Of a stretch of 64,000 nucleotides of DNA, positions 1 to 13,700 are shown in pieces. The notes beneath the pieces are model-generated. The model was not told the origin of the DNA. It ran no database searches and saw only the letters and a program-made list of their open reading frames with translations. The DNA comes from Gonatopus flavifemur (taxonomy: Eukaryota > Arthropoda > Insecta > Hymenoptera > Dryinidae): assembly GCA_018340375.1 (NCBI GenBank), contig JAFFJZ010000002.1, forward strand, positions 14,526,001 to 14,590,000. Direction: 5' to 3'. Positions within the stretch are counted from its first letter, which is position 1; each line of letters begins with the position of its first letter. The translations under genes were made by a program, and so were the position numbers.

Positions 1-511
1 TACGTGTAGATGATGTAATTGTCTCGTTATTACTACGTTCATGCATTATCTAATGAAGCCAACACAGCATTCAAAAACCAATAATGTCGTATTTGGTTAG
101 TACTATGAATCTATACGACACACAAATTTCAAACCTCCTGAGGCGTTCTCTCCCCTAGATCAGCAGAAACTAATTCCAAATGATAATAATGATCATCAAA
201 TATCATTTATGATGATTCTAGGAAAGGATATGAGAAAGCTATCCGTGAGGAATCGGACACGAATGATAATGTTGAATTCTACCATAATACAATTTCGTGA
301 CTATTTAACACAAACATTCATTCTGAGGGATTAGAAACTAGACGCAATGAAATATTACTTGGATTAATATTAATTATAAGCGCATATTCTGAACCAGTAT
401 AAGAAGTATTGATCGTTGATTTTATCGATCTCGTCTAATCATAACGCTGTTTGGGGCCTTGATGGACTCTGCTGCGAATAGTCTTGTAGCGTCAGGTCTC
501 AAAATTGATTT

Positions 512-912
512 TTAAGGGAGTGCTCTGGTCGATTTTTTCACCAAAAAACTACCAGTTCGTTTCAATCATTTTACATAAAAAATATTCAATCAATTGCATT
601 AAACTTTGAATCAAATGATTCAGAATCAATCAAACAATCCGGGCCTGGTCTGTTTGTTGTTCAACTACCTCGTCATAAATAATTAGAACGAAATTTCGTT
701 GTCAGCCAATAAGAAACCTCTATTCAGTTTTTTTGATATTATAACAAATGTAATCCATGTACAATTATTCTGAGACCAGAGCCGGCATCTCTGATTTATT
801 CTGGATTTTTTAATATCAAGGTTGATGTGATTAATTGAATATTAATGACGTGAAATGGTTGAAACGATCTAGTAGTTTTCTAGTGAAAAAATCGACCAGG
901 GGACACCCTTAA
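512..912. mobile_element. TTAA-flanked inverted-repeat element (MITE)
   Basis: TTAA at 512-515 and 909-912. Ends GGGAGTGCTCTGGTCG and CGACCAGGGGACACCC are followed inward by matching arms of about 80 bases (gattttttcac, gtttcaatcatttta and complements). It has no coding capacity. TTAA target duplication is typical of piggyBac-type elements. Confidence 0.7.
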
Positions 913-2862
913 TCCGAATCTATTCCTAATTTTATATTCTGATCAATTTGTGAGAGCTATCGAAATCGTTTTGACAACCCCCTACGTACAGAAAACACCC
1001 TGGGAAAGGTTATGTATCGAAACACAAGATGAATAGGTTACAAATTGAGAAATGGAGTAGAGGAAGCAGTTACATACGAAATCAGTAGAAACGGACCAAA
1101 GTAGCCAGACGCGAATATGCTCGGACTGATATCAATATTACGAGAGAATTTTATTTTGAAAATTACCATAAATTCTAACTAACGAGGAGACAAGCGGTTA
1201 TTCCTCCAAAAAATTACTGAGCAGTCTGTGAAATTGAGTGAACTTTGAAACGATTAAGAGAGACATTTCCATAAATTTTAACAACTGTACGATCTGTAAT
1301 GGAATTTCACGATAATGTTGAAACTGAAATTATTTCAGTGCATATATATCCGTGTCCTTATATCCGCCCACTTTGATCTTTAATAGCCCGTGTAAAAGAA
1401 AATCATTCGCCGTGAAACTGTTTTTGAACAAAAATGAATTGTTTGAAGGTGGGATCAAAATGCAGACAAATGATACCACTGTTTTATTTCGATAAAACAT
1501 GCTCACATGTTGATGTTAAATCATCCTAAACATTTTTTGAGCTCATAAAAGGTCTTTCTCTCACAGTGATATTTTCTAAATAATATTCCAAGACTTCAGA
1601 ACTTGAAGAATCATAAAGTAATACAGCATCACGACATACCCATGAATGACATCAAAAATTTCATCATTGAACAACTTTTTTAAATTCTTCATTTTTTTTA
1701 TTAAAGTTTCCAGAATTGGTACAAAAATCTCGTTTCTCGTGAAGTGACAGATATTTCATTTATCTTTAAATTTCTCAATTTCATCTTTTCCTTGCGACTA
1801 AAATCACCGCGTGATATACTCAAAAGTGGATAAGTTGAGCGGATATTAATCTTCCTTTTCCCGAGAGGAAGTCAATACTCTTGAAACGATGAAAACAATA
1901 TCTTTCAGTTTGAAAGCGGAAAGTGAAGAAAGTAACGAGAGAGAATCAATCGAAGGATAATTATGTTGAACGTTCATTGCGACTGGGCGTTCAAATAGGT
2001 AGATTATGGGATCGTCGCAAGACTGGTAGGAACGCTTATCACGTGTGATCGAGAAATATCAGGTAAATGATCATTTCAGGAGGAAACCATCACAAAGTCG
2101 GTATATTACAGTTTACGACTGAAGAAAAAAACTGGGATGAAGTGCGCAATTATAATCAAAGAACATTTTAAAATTCACCTATAGTTTGGAGGAAGTTTTT
2201 TGTTCACATTCATGAATGAAGATCAAAGTTGCTGAGAGAAGTAACAACTAATTTTGTTAGTGAAGACAATCGTCACGAATTGAATATTTCCAGCGATTAA
2301 CAGATCCGTGAGAAATTCATGGAAATTGTTACAATACAATTTCTTCCCTTGATTTGGAAGTGATTTTTCGGACGAGGGAGTAACAACTTGCACTCATCAT
2401 CAAGAATTTTTGAGGGGCGAGGGGGGGGGGAGAAGCATCGTTAATTCGGTGAGAGAAGGCCCAATTTTAAGAATTTTTTAAACACTATAAGTAATATGAA
2501 TTTATTCAATTAATAATGACATCATGATACAATATATGAAGAATATTTCCTGAATTTTTCAAACCAAAATATTGATAATTAATTCAATGGTAGCAAATCT
2601 TCAGATGTACCCGGTGGAGCCAGGGTACAGTTCGAATCAAAATCTACCCGATCAATCCTTTTGAAATTTAGTATACTACTTCCTTACATGAATGACTAGG
2701 TAACCCTGGGAGCTTCTTTTTCGAATTTATAACTTTTTGTGACACAGAGGTGTGAAAATTATTAGAATAATTATTTCCAAAATAACTCCAACTTTTGCCT
2801 CAGACAGATAGTCTACAGAATTAATATAAAATACATCCAAAGTCAAAAAATTGAAACCTGAT
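913..2862. other. Intron or upstream sequence, nothing recognised
   Basis: AT-rich, no exon-like frame, with a G-rich run at about 2414-2431. The upstream exons of the glutamate receptor were looked for here and not found. Confidence 0.4.
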
Positions 2863-4070
2863 TTCGAACTATTCAAAGACTGATCTTACCCTTTTGAACA
2901 GTATGAGATGAGGATTAATGAGAACCTGTTTTGATCCGTAATACGCAACGAATACGCATTCTGTCAGGTCGAATTTTAAAACCTGATATAGCTCTATTTT
3001 TCCTTCACCCTTATTTTGACCTGGTGATGAAATTTTGTGAATTATATTCAGAAAATACCAGCAGCGAGATACCTGCTAAATCTAATTTTCAAAATTATTA
3101 AAAAATAATGATAGATAATTAAACTCTCGAGATGTACAATTGTAGATTTGTAAAATTTCCTTGTTTAAAATGAAAACGATGAATTCTTTCTCCCTTTTGT
3201 GATGTGATTTTTGAATCGTTAATTTCATACAACAATCAGGGAAATTTATTGTTTTTTATGGAAGATTTTGAGCAAGGTAATATACGTTTAAAATGTGTAC
3301 ATCTCGATGATTCAATTATATTGCATTATTTTTTTATAATTTGTAAAATTAAATTTAGCTAGTATCTCGTTGCTGGCATTTTCTAAATAAAATCTACAAA
3401 CAAATTATTATTATCATTATTATTATTATATTCTTCAAAATATGAGTGCGAATGAAATTGTTACACCTGAAATATATTATTGAATTGAAATAGCAAGTTC
3501 CAAACATTGAGGAATTTTGAATGGATATCGAAATTTAAATATGAAAATTGATTGGATATGTATATATGGATGTAAGCTTATTATTCTGAATAAATTTCAA
3601 ACATCTGGATTTTCTCATGAACCTCATTCGATTTCATTTTCATTATACTTTTTCAAGTCTCATGTTATAGAATTTATTGACATTTCATTATTCTCAGAAA
3701 TGATCAAAGTTCCAAATGCGATTAAATTTACGTTATGTTCATTTAGTGTAATTGTTTAATAATAAAATTATATTGATTAATTAATACTCAACTTTACCAT
3801 CCATAAATGATACATACATTTGAATTTCATCATAAATTTGCAAACCAGGTTAGAATCAAGATGAAAAGAACATTATCAGGTTGGAACAGTTGCGAGCGGG
3901 ATTTATAATTTTTCCTTCAAAGCCCAACAGATTGAGATCAGGTTGTGACCTGAATTTGAATCACTATGTATAGAACAATATCAGGTTCAAAAAGGAATGA
4001 AATCAGGTTAAACTGAATCAAATTAGGTCGAATACAATATGAGATCAGGTTGAACACACCAAGATCAGCT
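2863..4070. repeat. Region with repeated AACCTGA/TCAGGTT words
   Basis: AACCTGAT recurs at 2863-3000 and its complement ATCAGGTT recurs about five times at 3870-4065, on either side of the separate inverted-repeat element 3048-3386. This may be one old word-type element split by the inner one. The outer borders are not visible. Confidence 0.35.
3048..3386. repeat. Inverted-repeat element
   Basis: The left arm (cagaaaataccagcagcgag, then atacctgctaaat, then gatgtacaattgtag) pairs with the right arm ending atctcgttgctggcattttc. It spans about 340 bp. The arms extend through most of the length with a few mismatches. Confidence 0.65.
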
Positions 4071-4590
4071 GGATTGATCAATAGCAATTTCACAAGTTGA
4101 TCGTATAAGTTTCTCATATAGTTTTAAAATCCATCACATCCCGGATGAGAAACATTTCAAAATCATATATAATTCATATTTGATTGTATGTAACTTATAT
4201 ATAATCAAAATTCCTCCTCTCAGGACAGTCGAGGGATTTTGGATGAGTAGAATCAGACTGCGTAACGTGTCATGAGAAGACATGTGCAGCGAGTCGATGT
4301 ATATCCGACGTAGTAAGACAGTTACAGACACATCAAGTAAATGTATAACATCATAGGTTATAGAATAAAGTTTGTCATTCTAATCAACAATTGGTTATTG
4401 ATTCCATTTATCTCTTCGGTTTCAAACAAGTCCCATTGCCCTCATTTTGAACTGAGAAAAATGGAACATTGTTCTTGATATCACTTATGAAGACAAGTTC
4501 TCACTATGAATTATAAATTTTATATCGAATACCAAACACTTCCATCATGAGATTATAAAGTCTGTATTTATTCGTTTCCTTTCATTGCAG

Positions 4591-4788
4591 GCTACAAGTA
4601 CTCGGATCGTGGGAGGTATTTGGTGGTTCTTTACCTTAATAATAATTTCATCGTACACAGCAAATCTGGCTGCATTTTTAACGGTCGAGAGGATGATTAC
4701 ACCAATCGCAAACGCAGATGATCTGGCGAGTCAAACTGATATATCGTACGGAACCCTTGATAGTGGCAGCACGATGGCTTTTTTCAGG
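4591..4788 (+). CDS. iGluR exon: end of pore region, M3 helix, start of S2
   Basis: 198 bases, phase 0 at both ends. The acceptor is ttcattgcag and the donor GTAATT. It encodes 66 residues beginning [16 protein letters not shown] and carrying [15 protein letters not shown], the most conserved segment of the family. It then runs into S2 with [20 protein letters not shown] and ends MAFFR. The in-frame reading continues some 20 codons past the donor to a stop at 4852-4854, but that extension shows no conservation to the family. Confidence 0.93.
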
Positions 4789-7700
4789 GTAATTATGCAA
4801 TTAATATATTATTTCGATGATATAATCGTGCATAATAGCATCGTTATATCATGAAATCATGCACGAGAATTTCATTTATAATGATTTCTCATCTGTTTGT
4901 ATCTTAAGCTAATACGCAATATAATTTTATGATATCCATTCTGAAACCACCAGGATACGCTAGATGTATGTGGTGCACATAAAATCAATGAGCCTATACC
5001 CAGCCAGCACAACGTGCCACTGGAACGTTTATGGAAGGTTGATAGAATGTAGGGGAGGTTTTCTGAGCGTTCAGAAAACGTCCCAGAGACACCTTTTGCC
5101 GTTAGGGTATGCCTTATGAATTATGATTATCATTACATCTTGTGGGGGGGGGGAGTTGCTTTAAGGGGTTATATCCCCCTTATTATCTAAAAAAAGGCTC
5201 TTTTCAATAATTTTTTTTGAGCATTCCTTCATGATAATCATGAACAACCAATACACCAATCGATTGAGCAGCTCTTCAAGAGTAAGGAAAACTTTGTTTA
5301 TTGAAAATACTTCAAATTAAAATTAGAACAATCAAAGTCGAGTTTTTTTCGAAAATTCGATTGTTTTGTTCAAGGTCTGGCCAGTTTGCGAAAAAAAATC
5401 TTAGATATATGATCGTGTGTACTTCACTACATAATCACACGATGAAGTGACAGTTCAATTTTCAAGTCGATCGGATGGAAGCTCTTCGAGTTCTGCTGCT
5501 TGCCGATTTCAAACCATAGTTCTCAACAAAACGCTCCTACAGTCGCCATTTTGCAAATAATTTTCAATAAAAAAAGTTTTTCTGACTCCTGAAGAGTCGC
5601 TCAATCGATTGATGTATTGGTTGTTCATGATTATCATAATGGAAAGCTCCAAAAAAATTATTGAAAAAAGCTTTTCTTTAGAGAATAAGGTGGATATAAC
5701 CCCTCAAATGGGCCACTATCTTTAATCGCAAATGGAAGAAGTTCAGATTGCTTCTAATCATACAGCGATAATGTCATCCTGATGAATATTATCACTGTAT
5801 GATGAGGAGGAATTTAAATTCCTTCCTTTTGCAATATAAGGTGGTGGTGGTCCATCCGAGGCGATGAACCAATCAAGGCAACTCACCCCTATCTAAGAAA
5901 TGTACCAAGCTTGGCATTAATTACGAAACGCGTAGCAATAACATCCTGTAGACGATGTAAGAATCAAAAATTCGATATAAATCTTATGAAAGTATTTTTG
6001 AATCCTGTAAACATTGACATTTCTTGCAATTTTCATAAAATTCTATAAAAATGACAGAATTTTTCAAGAGAAAATAATTTCCGCAGCCCATATTTTGAAG
6101 GATACATTTAAATTGAAATTCATAACTATTTTATCGTTGAAACATTCCTTCTGGAGAAATTTACATTTAATTAGAAAAAATAGATGCTGTCGACTACGTA
6201 TCGCATGTGAGATTTGATCAAACGTATCATTCTGTTGAATCAGTTTCATATAGATGAATAAACTATGTACTGAACTGATTTCAACGATATGGGTTGCGTG
6301 ACATATTCAATCTAATCACGTTGTTGAGTGGACTATGTGTTTATTCAGTGTGGCATGAAAAGCGGTTCTTTATCATTTCTCAAGTTGTTAGAACAATTGC
6401 AATCAGTAACAAGATGAAACAATAGGAAACAATAGAAGCATTCGTCATTATTCTCCATGAAAATCCAGTATTTTTTCAAAATCATACAAGTTATTTTTTT
6501 AATTTTACACTGAGAAAAATGAGACGTCAAAAGGACCATCATTTCGTGTATTTTTCACCCGTAAAATGATGAAAAATGGAGCTAGCCTTACACAAGTGAA
6601 AAACACTCTTTCATACGGCAAAGACTAATCTTTTAACCTATGATTAACCTATTTTTCACCTCTCCTTTGGTTTCATTCCACAATCGAATAGTATTTATTC
6701 CTTTAGTTACCATGACAACCAAGGGAATGATGTATATTCTGCCATGAAATGCGTTACTATATTGAGAGCAGATTTCTACAACAACTATTCTTCTCAGTGT
6801 AGATTCATCAGAAAGTGGAATGAATAGCCGAGGTTAAAATATTCTATTGAATCCTTTCATGAATGATGAAGTTCTATGAAATTTTATAGATTATTTGTGA
6901 GAGGGAGCCGAGGTGCTAGCATTTCTTTCCTTCATTCCAAAATTTCACAAGGATACTAATTCATAATGGTTTTCTAAGTATTTTCAAGAGGAGAAAAAAA
7001 CAGTAGTATTTTTCCCCACTTTGTTCTGAAAAAGTGATGAAATATAGAAGTTTTCGTAATTGCTTGTTGAAGATGAAAACTCATATACAAACGTGATATA
7101 TGTTTTTTCGACGTTACAACGAGACTTCAAAAGATGAAGATCTTAGTCAGATAAAAAGCACCGTTTTATCCGTTATCACTTTCAACCGCAATAAATGTCC
7201 TGAACGTAAGAAGACATGAAAACACATTGATATTTTGTGGTTGATCATATTTCAACGAACATTCTCTCCGTAATGCAATTATGAGCATCAAGCGCTTAGT
7301 GCCTCAATTCAGACGAAAGAGAAATATTCAATAAAAATTTGACGAAACAAGAAATACATTCCCACGTGTAATTCTGAAATATCTTGAAAGTACAAGAGTT
7401 ACACTATCGTGAAACGAAGCTCACTTGTAATGCGTTTGATTACTTGAATCTCTTTTCTATTTTTTCACTTTTTACGCGGTAAAATCAATTGGTTTGAAGA
7501 CTGAAAATCTATTCCCTAATATATCTATAAAAATGAACTTCTACTTCCTTCAATGAGACAGAACTTCGTGGAATATAAAAAAATCACTGTAACAGATTCC
7601 AAATTTGATGTTCAGTAACGATCATGATTTCTAATTATAAAATATCTTCTTTGATATTTGTCAGATTGAGCATTGTACTATCAAATCAATTTCAAAAATG

Positions 7701-10700
7701 AACTTTCAAGACCCGACACAATCAATCATTGTTTATGAAAATAATACTTATATCACTAACTTTACTCCACTCAACTCCAATTTTTACTGCATCGACAACT
7801 ATTAAACCTGATTTTCCATCCCACAATTAGAAATTTTTATCTCGAAAATCCTTCCATTCCAATTTCATTCAACTGTTGAATCTTACAATGAGTAAATCCA
7901 GAAGAAGGGCTACAATGATGACAAGGGATCGAGTAAGTATTCGTTCACAGCGGTATACAGGGACGGAAAAACATACTTATTCCTCCCTCGTTGTTCGGAT
8001 TCTCATCTGATTCTATATCGTTCAGAATAAACATCGATGTTTTGTTTGTGGAATCTGTTAGAGGGAATGATTTTTGAAAACTACCGTCGGTAAGAACCGA
8101 TTACTTCAACCTGTTGAAATTGAATAGATTCCGATCAGGGTTTTTGCTTCGAGATTTCTTCTCGAGCTTCCCTCGAGAGAAATTGGAATTCTCGTTACTT
8201 GATTTTTCAAGAAATTACACTACTTCCCCAGTGATTTTCCGAGAAATATCGTAGAGGACATAATTCATTTATTTTCTCAATGAAGCAACGCAGAATTAGA
8301 AAAGAAGATAGCAAATCAAGCAGCTAGATTGCAAGAGTAGTGTGAAAAATATTTCAACATTTGAAGAGAAGTTCCAAACGAAAGAATAATAATGTTCTGA
8401 TTCCTTCATAAGAAACAAGTATATACAATTATATATTTGTCACAGCATGATGTTTCTCCAAACCTTTTACCCTCTGAGTCCAAACGATTCAAGTTTTGGG
8501 TATAAATTTTGGATTACAATCAAGAAATATATAAGGGTTGTTGAAAGGAGAACCGCAAATTTACAAGTTTCTCCTCCCTGATGTCCGGTTTTAATTAAGC
8601 ACACTTTGATATAAAAGATTCGATTTTGCTCGTGGAAAATTGTGAACTTGGAGGATTGAACTTTTTCCTTCATTGATCGACTGTTCGACTATCTTCCTCC
8701 TCCTTTCGCGTTCACGTTCAACTTCAAGTTTTTGCTAACCGCGTATTAAATCAATAAAGAATAAGAAGTTAATAAATGTAAATTACCGAAGAATTCCAAT
8801 TAATAATCTAATTGGAAGTGCTTCGATAAAAGTTTATTCAGTTTTATGATGTACGGAGGAAGAAAAAGGATCTTCGAGAAACTTGAAAGTCGATCATGAA
8901 CATTTTAATTATTTCTTCTTACTTAAAAAAGAAAAACATGAAGCGATCAAATGCAACCTCTTCTCAATGAAAACAAAGTGAAATGAAGAACATCTAGCAA
9001 TGCGCTTCAATTCTTTCACGCTTCGGAAAGTGTTGCGAGCTCTGATAATTTTATGTCAATGATTACAAAGTTTCAAACTTTGATCGATAATAATCCTTTG
9101 AGTAACTTCGGATACTCCACAAATTTATACGGGACAATTATTTTCCTGCAGAAAGGTATAATACCGTGTATTGTTATCCAGATTTCTACTACGCCAATTC
9201 ACATGACGCAATTATGTTACTGCACAAATTGCTACTGCATCATTGTTTGATAGCAAAAAATGATACTATAGAATTATTTTACTGCACAATTATCATTATT
9301 TATCATAATAATTGATATGTACCAGGTCATTCAATATGTCCGGAGGATAAGTAAGAAAAAAACAAAACTTTATTATTCAAAATAGTTGCCTTCGAGGACA
9401 GTACGATTTTCCAACTTTTCGATACCACTGTTATAGTACGATTTCTCTTTCTCTTCAAAATATGCCACAATTCCAGCGATTACTCCATCATTGGACTCAA
9501 ATTTCTGTCCAGCAAGTATTCTTTTGAGATCTGAAAACAGGAAAAAGTCGCTGGGGGCTGAATCTGGAGGATACGGTGGGTGGGTTAGCAATTCGAAGCC
9601 CAATTCATTCAATTTTGCCATCATTTTCATCGATTTGTGACACGGTGCATTGTCTTGGTGAAACAACACTTTTTTCTTTCGCAAATGTGGCCGTTTCTTT
9701 GCGATTTCAGCCTTCGATCCATCCAAAAATGCACAGTAATAGTCGCTGTTGATGGTGGTTCCTTTTTGGAGATAGTCGATGAATATTATTCCCTTCGCAT
9801 CCTAAAATACAGACGCCATCAACTTACCCCTTGACTGTTGCGTCTTTGCTCGCTTTGGATTCGATTCGTCGACTGCTGTCCACTCAGCTGACTGTCTTTT
9901 GGATTCTGGTGTGTAATGGTGAAGCCATGTTTCATCCATTGACACATATCGACGATAGAATTCGATTTTATTGCGGTTTAACAGCGCCAAACACTCCTCT
10001 GAAGCATCGATTCGTTGTTATTTTTGGTCCACTGTGAGCTCACGCGGCACCCACTTTGCACAGAGCCTTCGCATACTCAAATGTTCGTGTGAAATGGTAA
10101 AAACACTAACATCTGATATATTTACATCTGATTCATAACATCTGATATGGTTTCTGGAACAACAGCCTCATTTGGGCGTTCACTGCGATCTGCATCATTT
10201 GTGCTGGTACGACTACGTTTAAACTCAGCAATCCACTCCTCTACCATTTGTCCCGATGGAGCAGATTCCGGATAATATTTATCAAGCCATTGTTCGGTTT
10301 CCACTGTATTTTTTTTCATCAAAGAGCAATGCTTTATCAAAACTCGGAATTCATTTTTTTCCATTTTTTTTCAATAACAAAAGTTGCTTCACACAAAATG
10401 CTACAACTCACGAATCAATAGTCAGATTGTTATCAAAATTATACACGTATCGTTTGAAGGTTAGTACTAAATAAAAATCATATGGAAAAAATTCTAGTAA
10501 CGCCATCCATGTGTCATCCTACGGACTATTTGAATGGACTGTTAGTAATTATAATGCACAACTAATTATTTAATAAATCAGTCAAATACTTTTGTCGTAT
10601 AAATTCGTATAGTATGAAAATACATGGACCTTTTGTACCAGGAAATAATTCGTCAGTATAAATTTTGGCAGTATTGAGGGACCACAGAATTTTTTGTTTA

Positions 10701-13700
10701 AATATGTGGAACGCACAACCTGCAGTGTTTCTGACCTTATGCAATGTCATCTACGTAAATACGTTGAAAGTAAACTGTACAGTTTACTTCCAAATATCTC
10801 TATTATCATCCCACATACAACACCTACGCGAAGGTGAGGATAAACAAGAGTAAATCATCCACGCATGAGACGCAAAAGCAATGTCAGTATAAGGACGAAA
10901 ACCATAGCAGCAGCGCAAAGACAACGTAGAACTATGTGCTTTGTGATCCGTTACCGCAACATGGATGAATAGTGACACAAGGATGAATGTTACAAAGGTT
11001 GAACATTCGCGAGTATAACGCGAATCATCCAATTCATGTACACGGAAAAAAAAGAATTCACTGTGGCAGCTAGACTTACTTTTTCCGTTACTACACCTGG
11101 AATTATTGCATCTATCGTTATTTATTAGCTGCCACAGTCAAAATTCGTAGCTTTGACAGCACAATTTCAGTGATTGATAATTGGATGCAGAACAATGTAG
11201 CTGTAACATTTGTATTTCTCGCTGATACAGCTGAGAAAATATCTGTGATATCTGATGAAAAGCTCCTGAAGCTGATTTTTAGTTATTCAAATAAAAGCGA
11301 CATTTTTCCCAGTAGCCATTGCCTTAACTCTATGATTTCCCCTCACGCAGAGGAAAATTGTTGCTGAAAAAGCGATTTCGTAGAATTCGCTTTGCTAAAT
11401 TAGCAAAACGGTTGCTGTTGCAGCAAAAATATTAAACAATAGAAAAACCATCCAGTTCGCCAAGCAGTGCTGGGCAACAACGATAGATCTTCCACTTCAT
11501 CTTTACGTTGTACTTTTTGCCTTGAAAATACCCAGTATCTGGGCGAAACGTTGGCTTTTTCAATAAAAAAAGCACTGCTCGGCGAACTGAATGGTTTTTC
11601 TATTGTTTGCACGATTCTCTACACGTCCTAGCAAAAATATTGCCAATTCAGCAAAATTTTCTAGCCGTCTGTATATCTACAATTCCTGATTGCTGAATGA
11701 CAAGCGCTTGTTAAGAGAGCCAGATTTTTGCTGTAATAGCAAATTTTTTGCTAATTCAACAAAGCAAATTTTCGAGGTTTGCTGTTTCAGCAACTTTTTT
11801 CTCCTCTGAGTGCTCTATAATCCATTTACAAAGAATAAATTGAAAATTGAATTCCATGCTTTGTGTTTCGACTAATCGAGAATGACTCACAGCTGCTAAA
11901 ATTCCCTCAACTCGAATGAATTCAAGAGCGAAGGAGATGGCGAATTATCTTGACTTTCTTATTCACTTGAATATACAAAATAACGAGTGGATGATCCATA
12001 TTCTTCTTAACCCTGCTTCATTTTCCCTACATATCCATACTTTTCCGTTTTGAACTCCTCATTTACATATTGAAATAGGAATTAGAATGAATCTATCATC
12101 AACGTTGAAATTATTATCATGAGTTAATGCAAAATCTACTTCGAGAATATGCACAAAATTAACGCAATGAAGTTCTCATAATCAATTTATCATATGAGAA
12201 TCTCCCACGACTTTTCTAGCGATGAACTCATGCAATCAACTGAACATGAACATAAATTCCGCAAAATCGTGAATTTTGGTGAACCACATTCACACACAAC
12301 GACTCACAAATCAAACGCACTTGTACTCCATTAATTTATTTCACCAAATGCCTGTAATTGCGATCATCAATTTTCTGTTAGAGGTATACGAAAGTTAATC
12401 GTCCAAAATATCCCACGAGCTGTTACGTTTATTCGAAAGTTCTTTCCTTTCTGTTGAAAATCGTGTTGAGTTGATTATTTCTTTTTTTTCTAATTTCATT
12501 GATCGTGAGATATAACCAGTCAATTTTTCGAATACCAGGAAGAATAAGTACCGCTGGTACTTGAAAAGAAATCTCATAAAGATCCTTTTTATTCCACCTC
12601 TTTCTTTTCGTTGCGCAGTGCTTTAATTCACTGAAACCAGAGTTCTACAATTACGTATACGAGTTACACGAGCTATATCGTCGAGCTCAATCGTGACTAT
12701 TCCATTGACTAACTGCAGGTGTATAAAATTTGTTTACTGGAACAACCATTACTTTCTTGCCAACCCAATGTAGTTACATCAGAGCTCTACTGTAATGGAT
12801 TTCATTGTGAAATGGCTTTCAAAGCTGATGGCTATGATTTCTACTTCACAATTCGCTGCTGGTACTATTTATCTTGTACCCTCGACTTCATTACTTGCTC
12901 AATTTTTCCTAATATTTATGATGTTCTCGACTCTAATCATAGGGGGAAAACAATCATCCTATCCGAGATACTTATGCATAATAATTAGTTTGATCACAGC
13001 ACAATCATGAATATATTACACCAATTACTTGTTTCCTAATTCTCGTGCATGTATATTTCAAATGAATTATATCGAACATTCATTTGCTATTAAATATTTA
13101 TAAAACAAATGACTAATAATATATTTCTCGAATGGAAATCTCTACATCTTTGGACAAAAACAGTCACAACGCGTGATAAGTTATCAGAATTCTATTACTC
13201 GATGTATTCGGTGTAATTTCTTTTGTTGAATATAGGACTCGATGATCGAGACTTACAAGAAAATGTGGCGTTTTATGGAAAACAAAAAACCATCTGCATT
13301 CGTGTCAACGTATGAAGAGGGTATTGAAAGGGTACATAAAGGAGATTACGCCTTCCTCATGGAATCTACCATGTTGGATTACATTGTTCAAAGAGATTGT
13401 AATCTCACACAAGTTGGCGGATTATTAGACAGCAAAGGTTACGGAATCGCTACACCCAAAGGTAAGAGACTATTCAATTACGTTTTTAATCTACCCTTTT
13501 TTATACCTTAACTATAGAATAGTTCTTCACAGATTCAAACAAAGATTACATCAAGTGAGATTTGAGGATATAACGTAGGGTACAAAATTCATCCATCGCT
13601 TTCATTTTCTCGTTGCAAACCACAAAATCGTTGCATCAAAGGCGTTTGAGGCTTCGTCTCGTAACCCATTAAAGGATCAATATGATTATCCTAAATACTC

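Noticed and set aside
1..4590. Upstream receptor exon (S1 lobe, M1, pore)
   Set aside because: Searched by eye for pore and M1 wording; none seen. The exon is probably upstream of the window.
12719..13010. Two overlapping frames (89 and 71 codons) before the S2 exon, considered as an alternative receptor exon
   Set aside because: No glutamate receptor motif in either frame and no matching splice phase.
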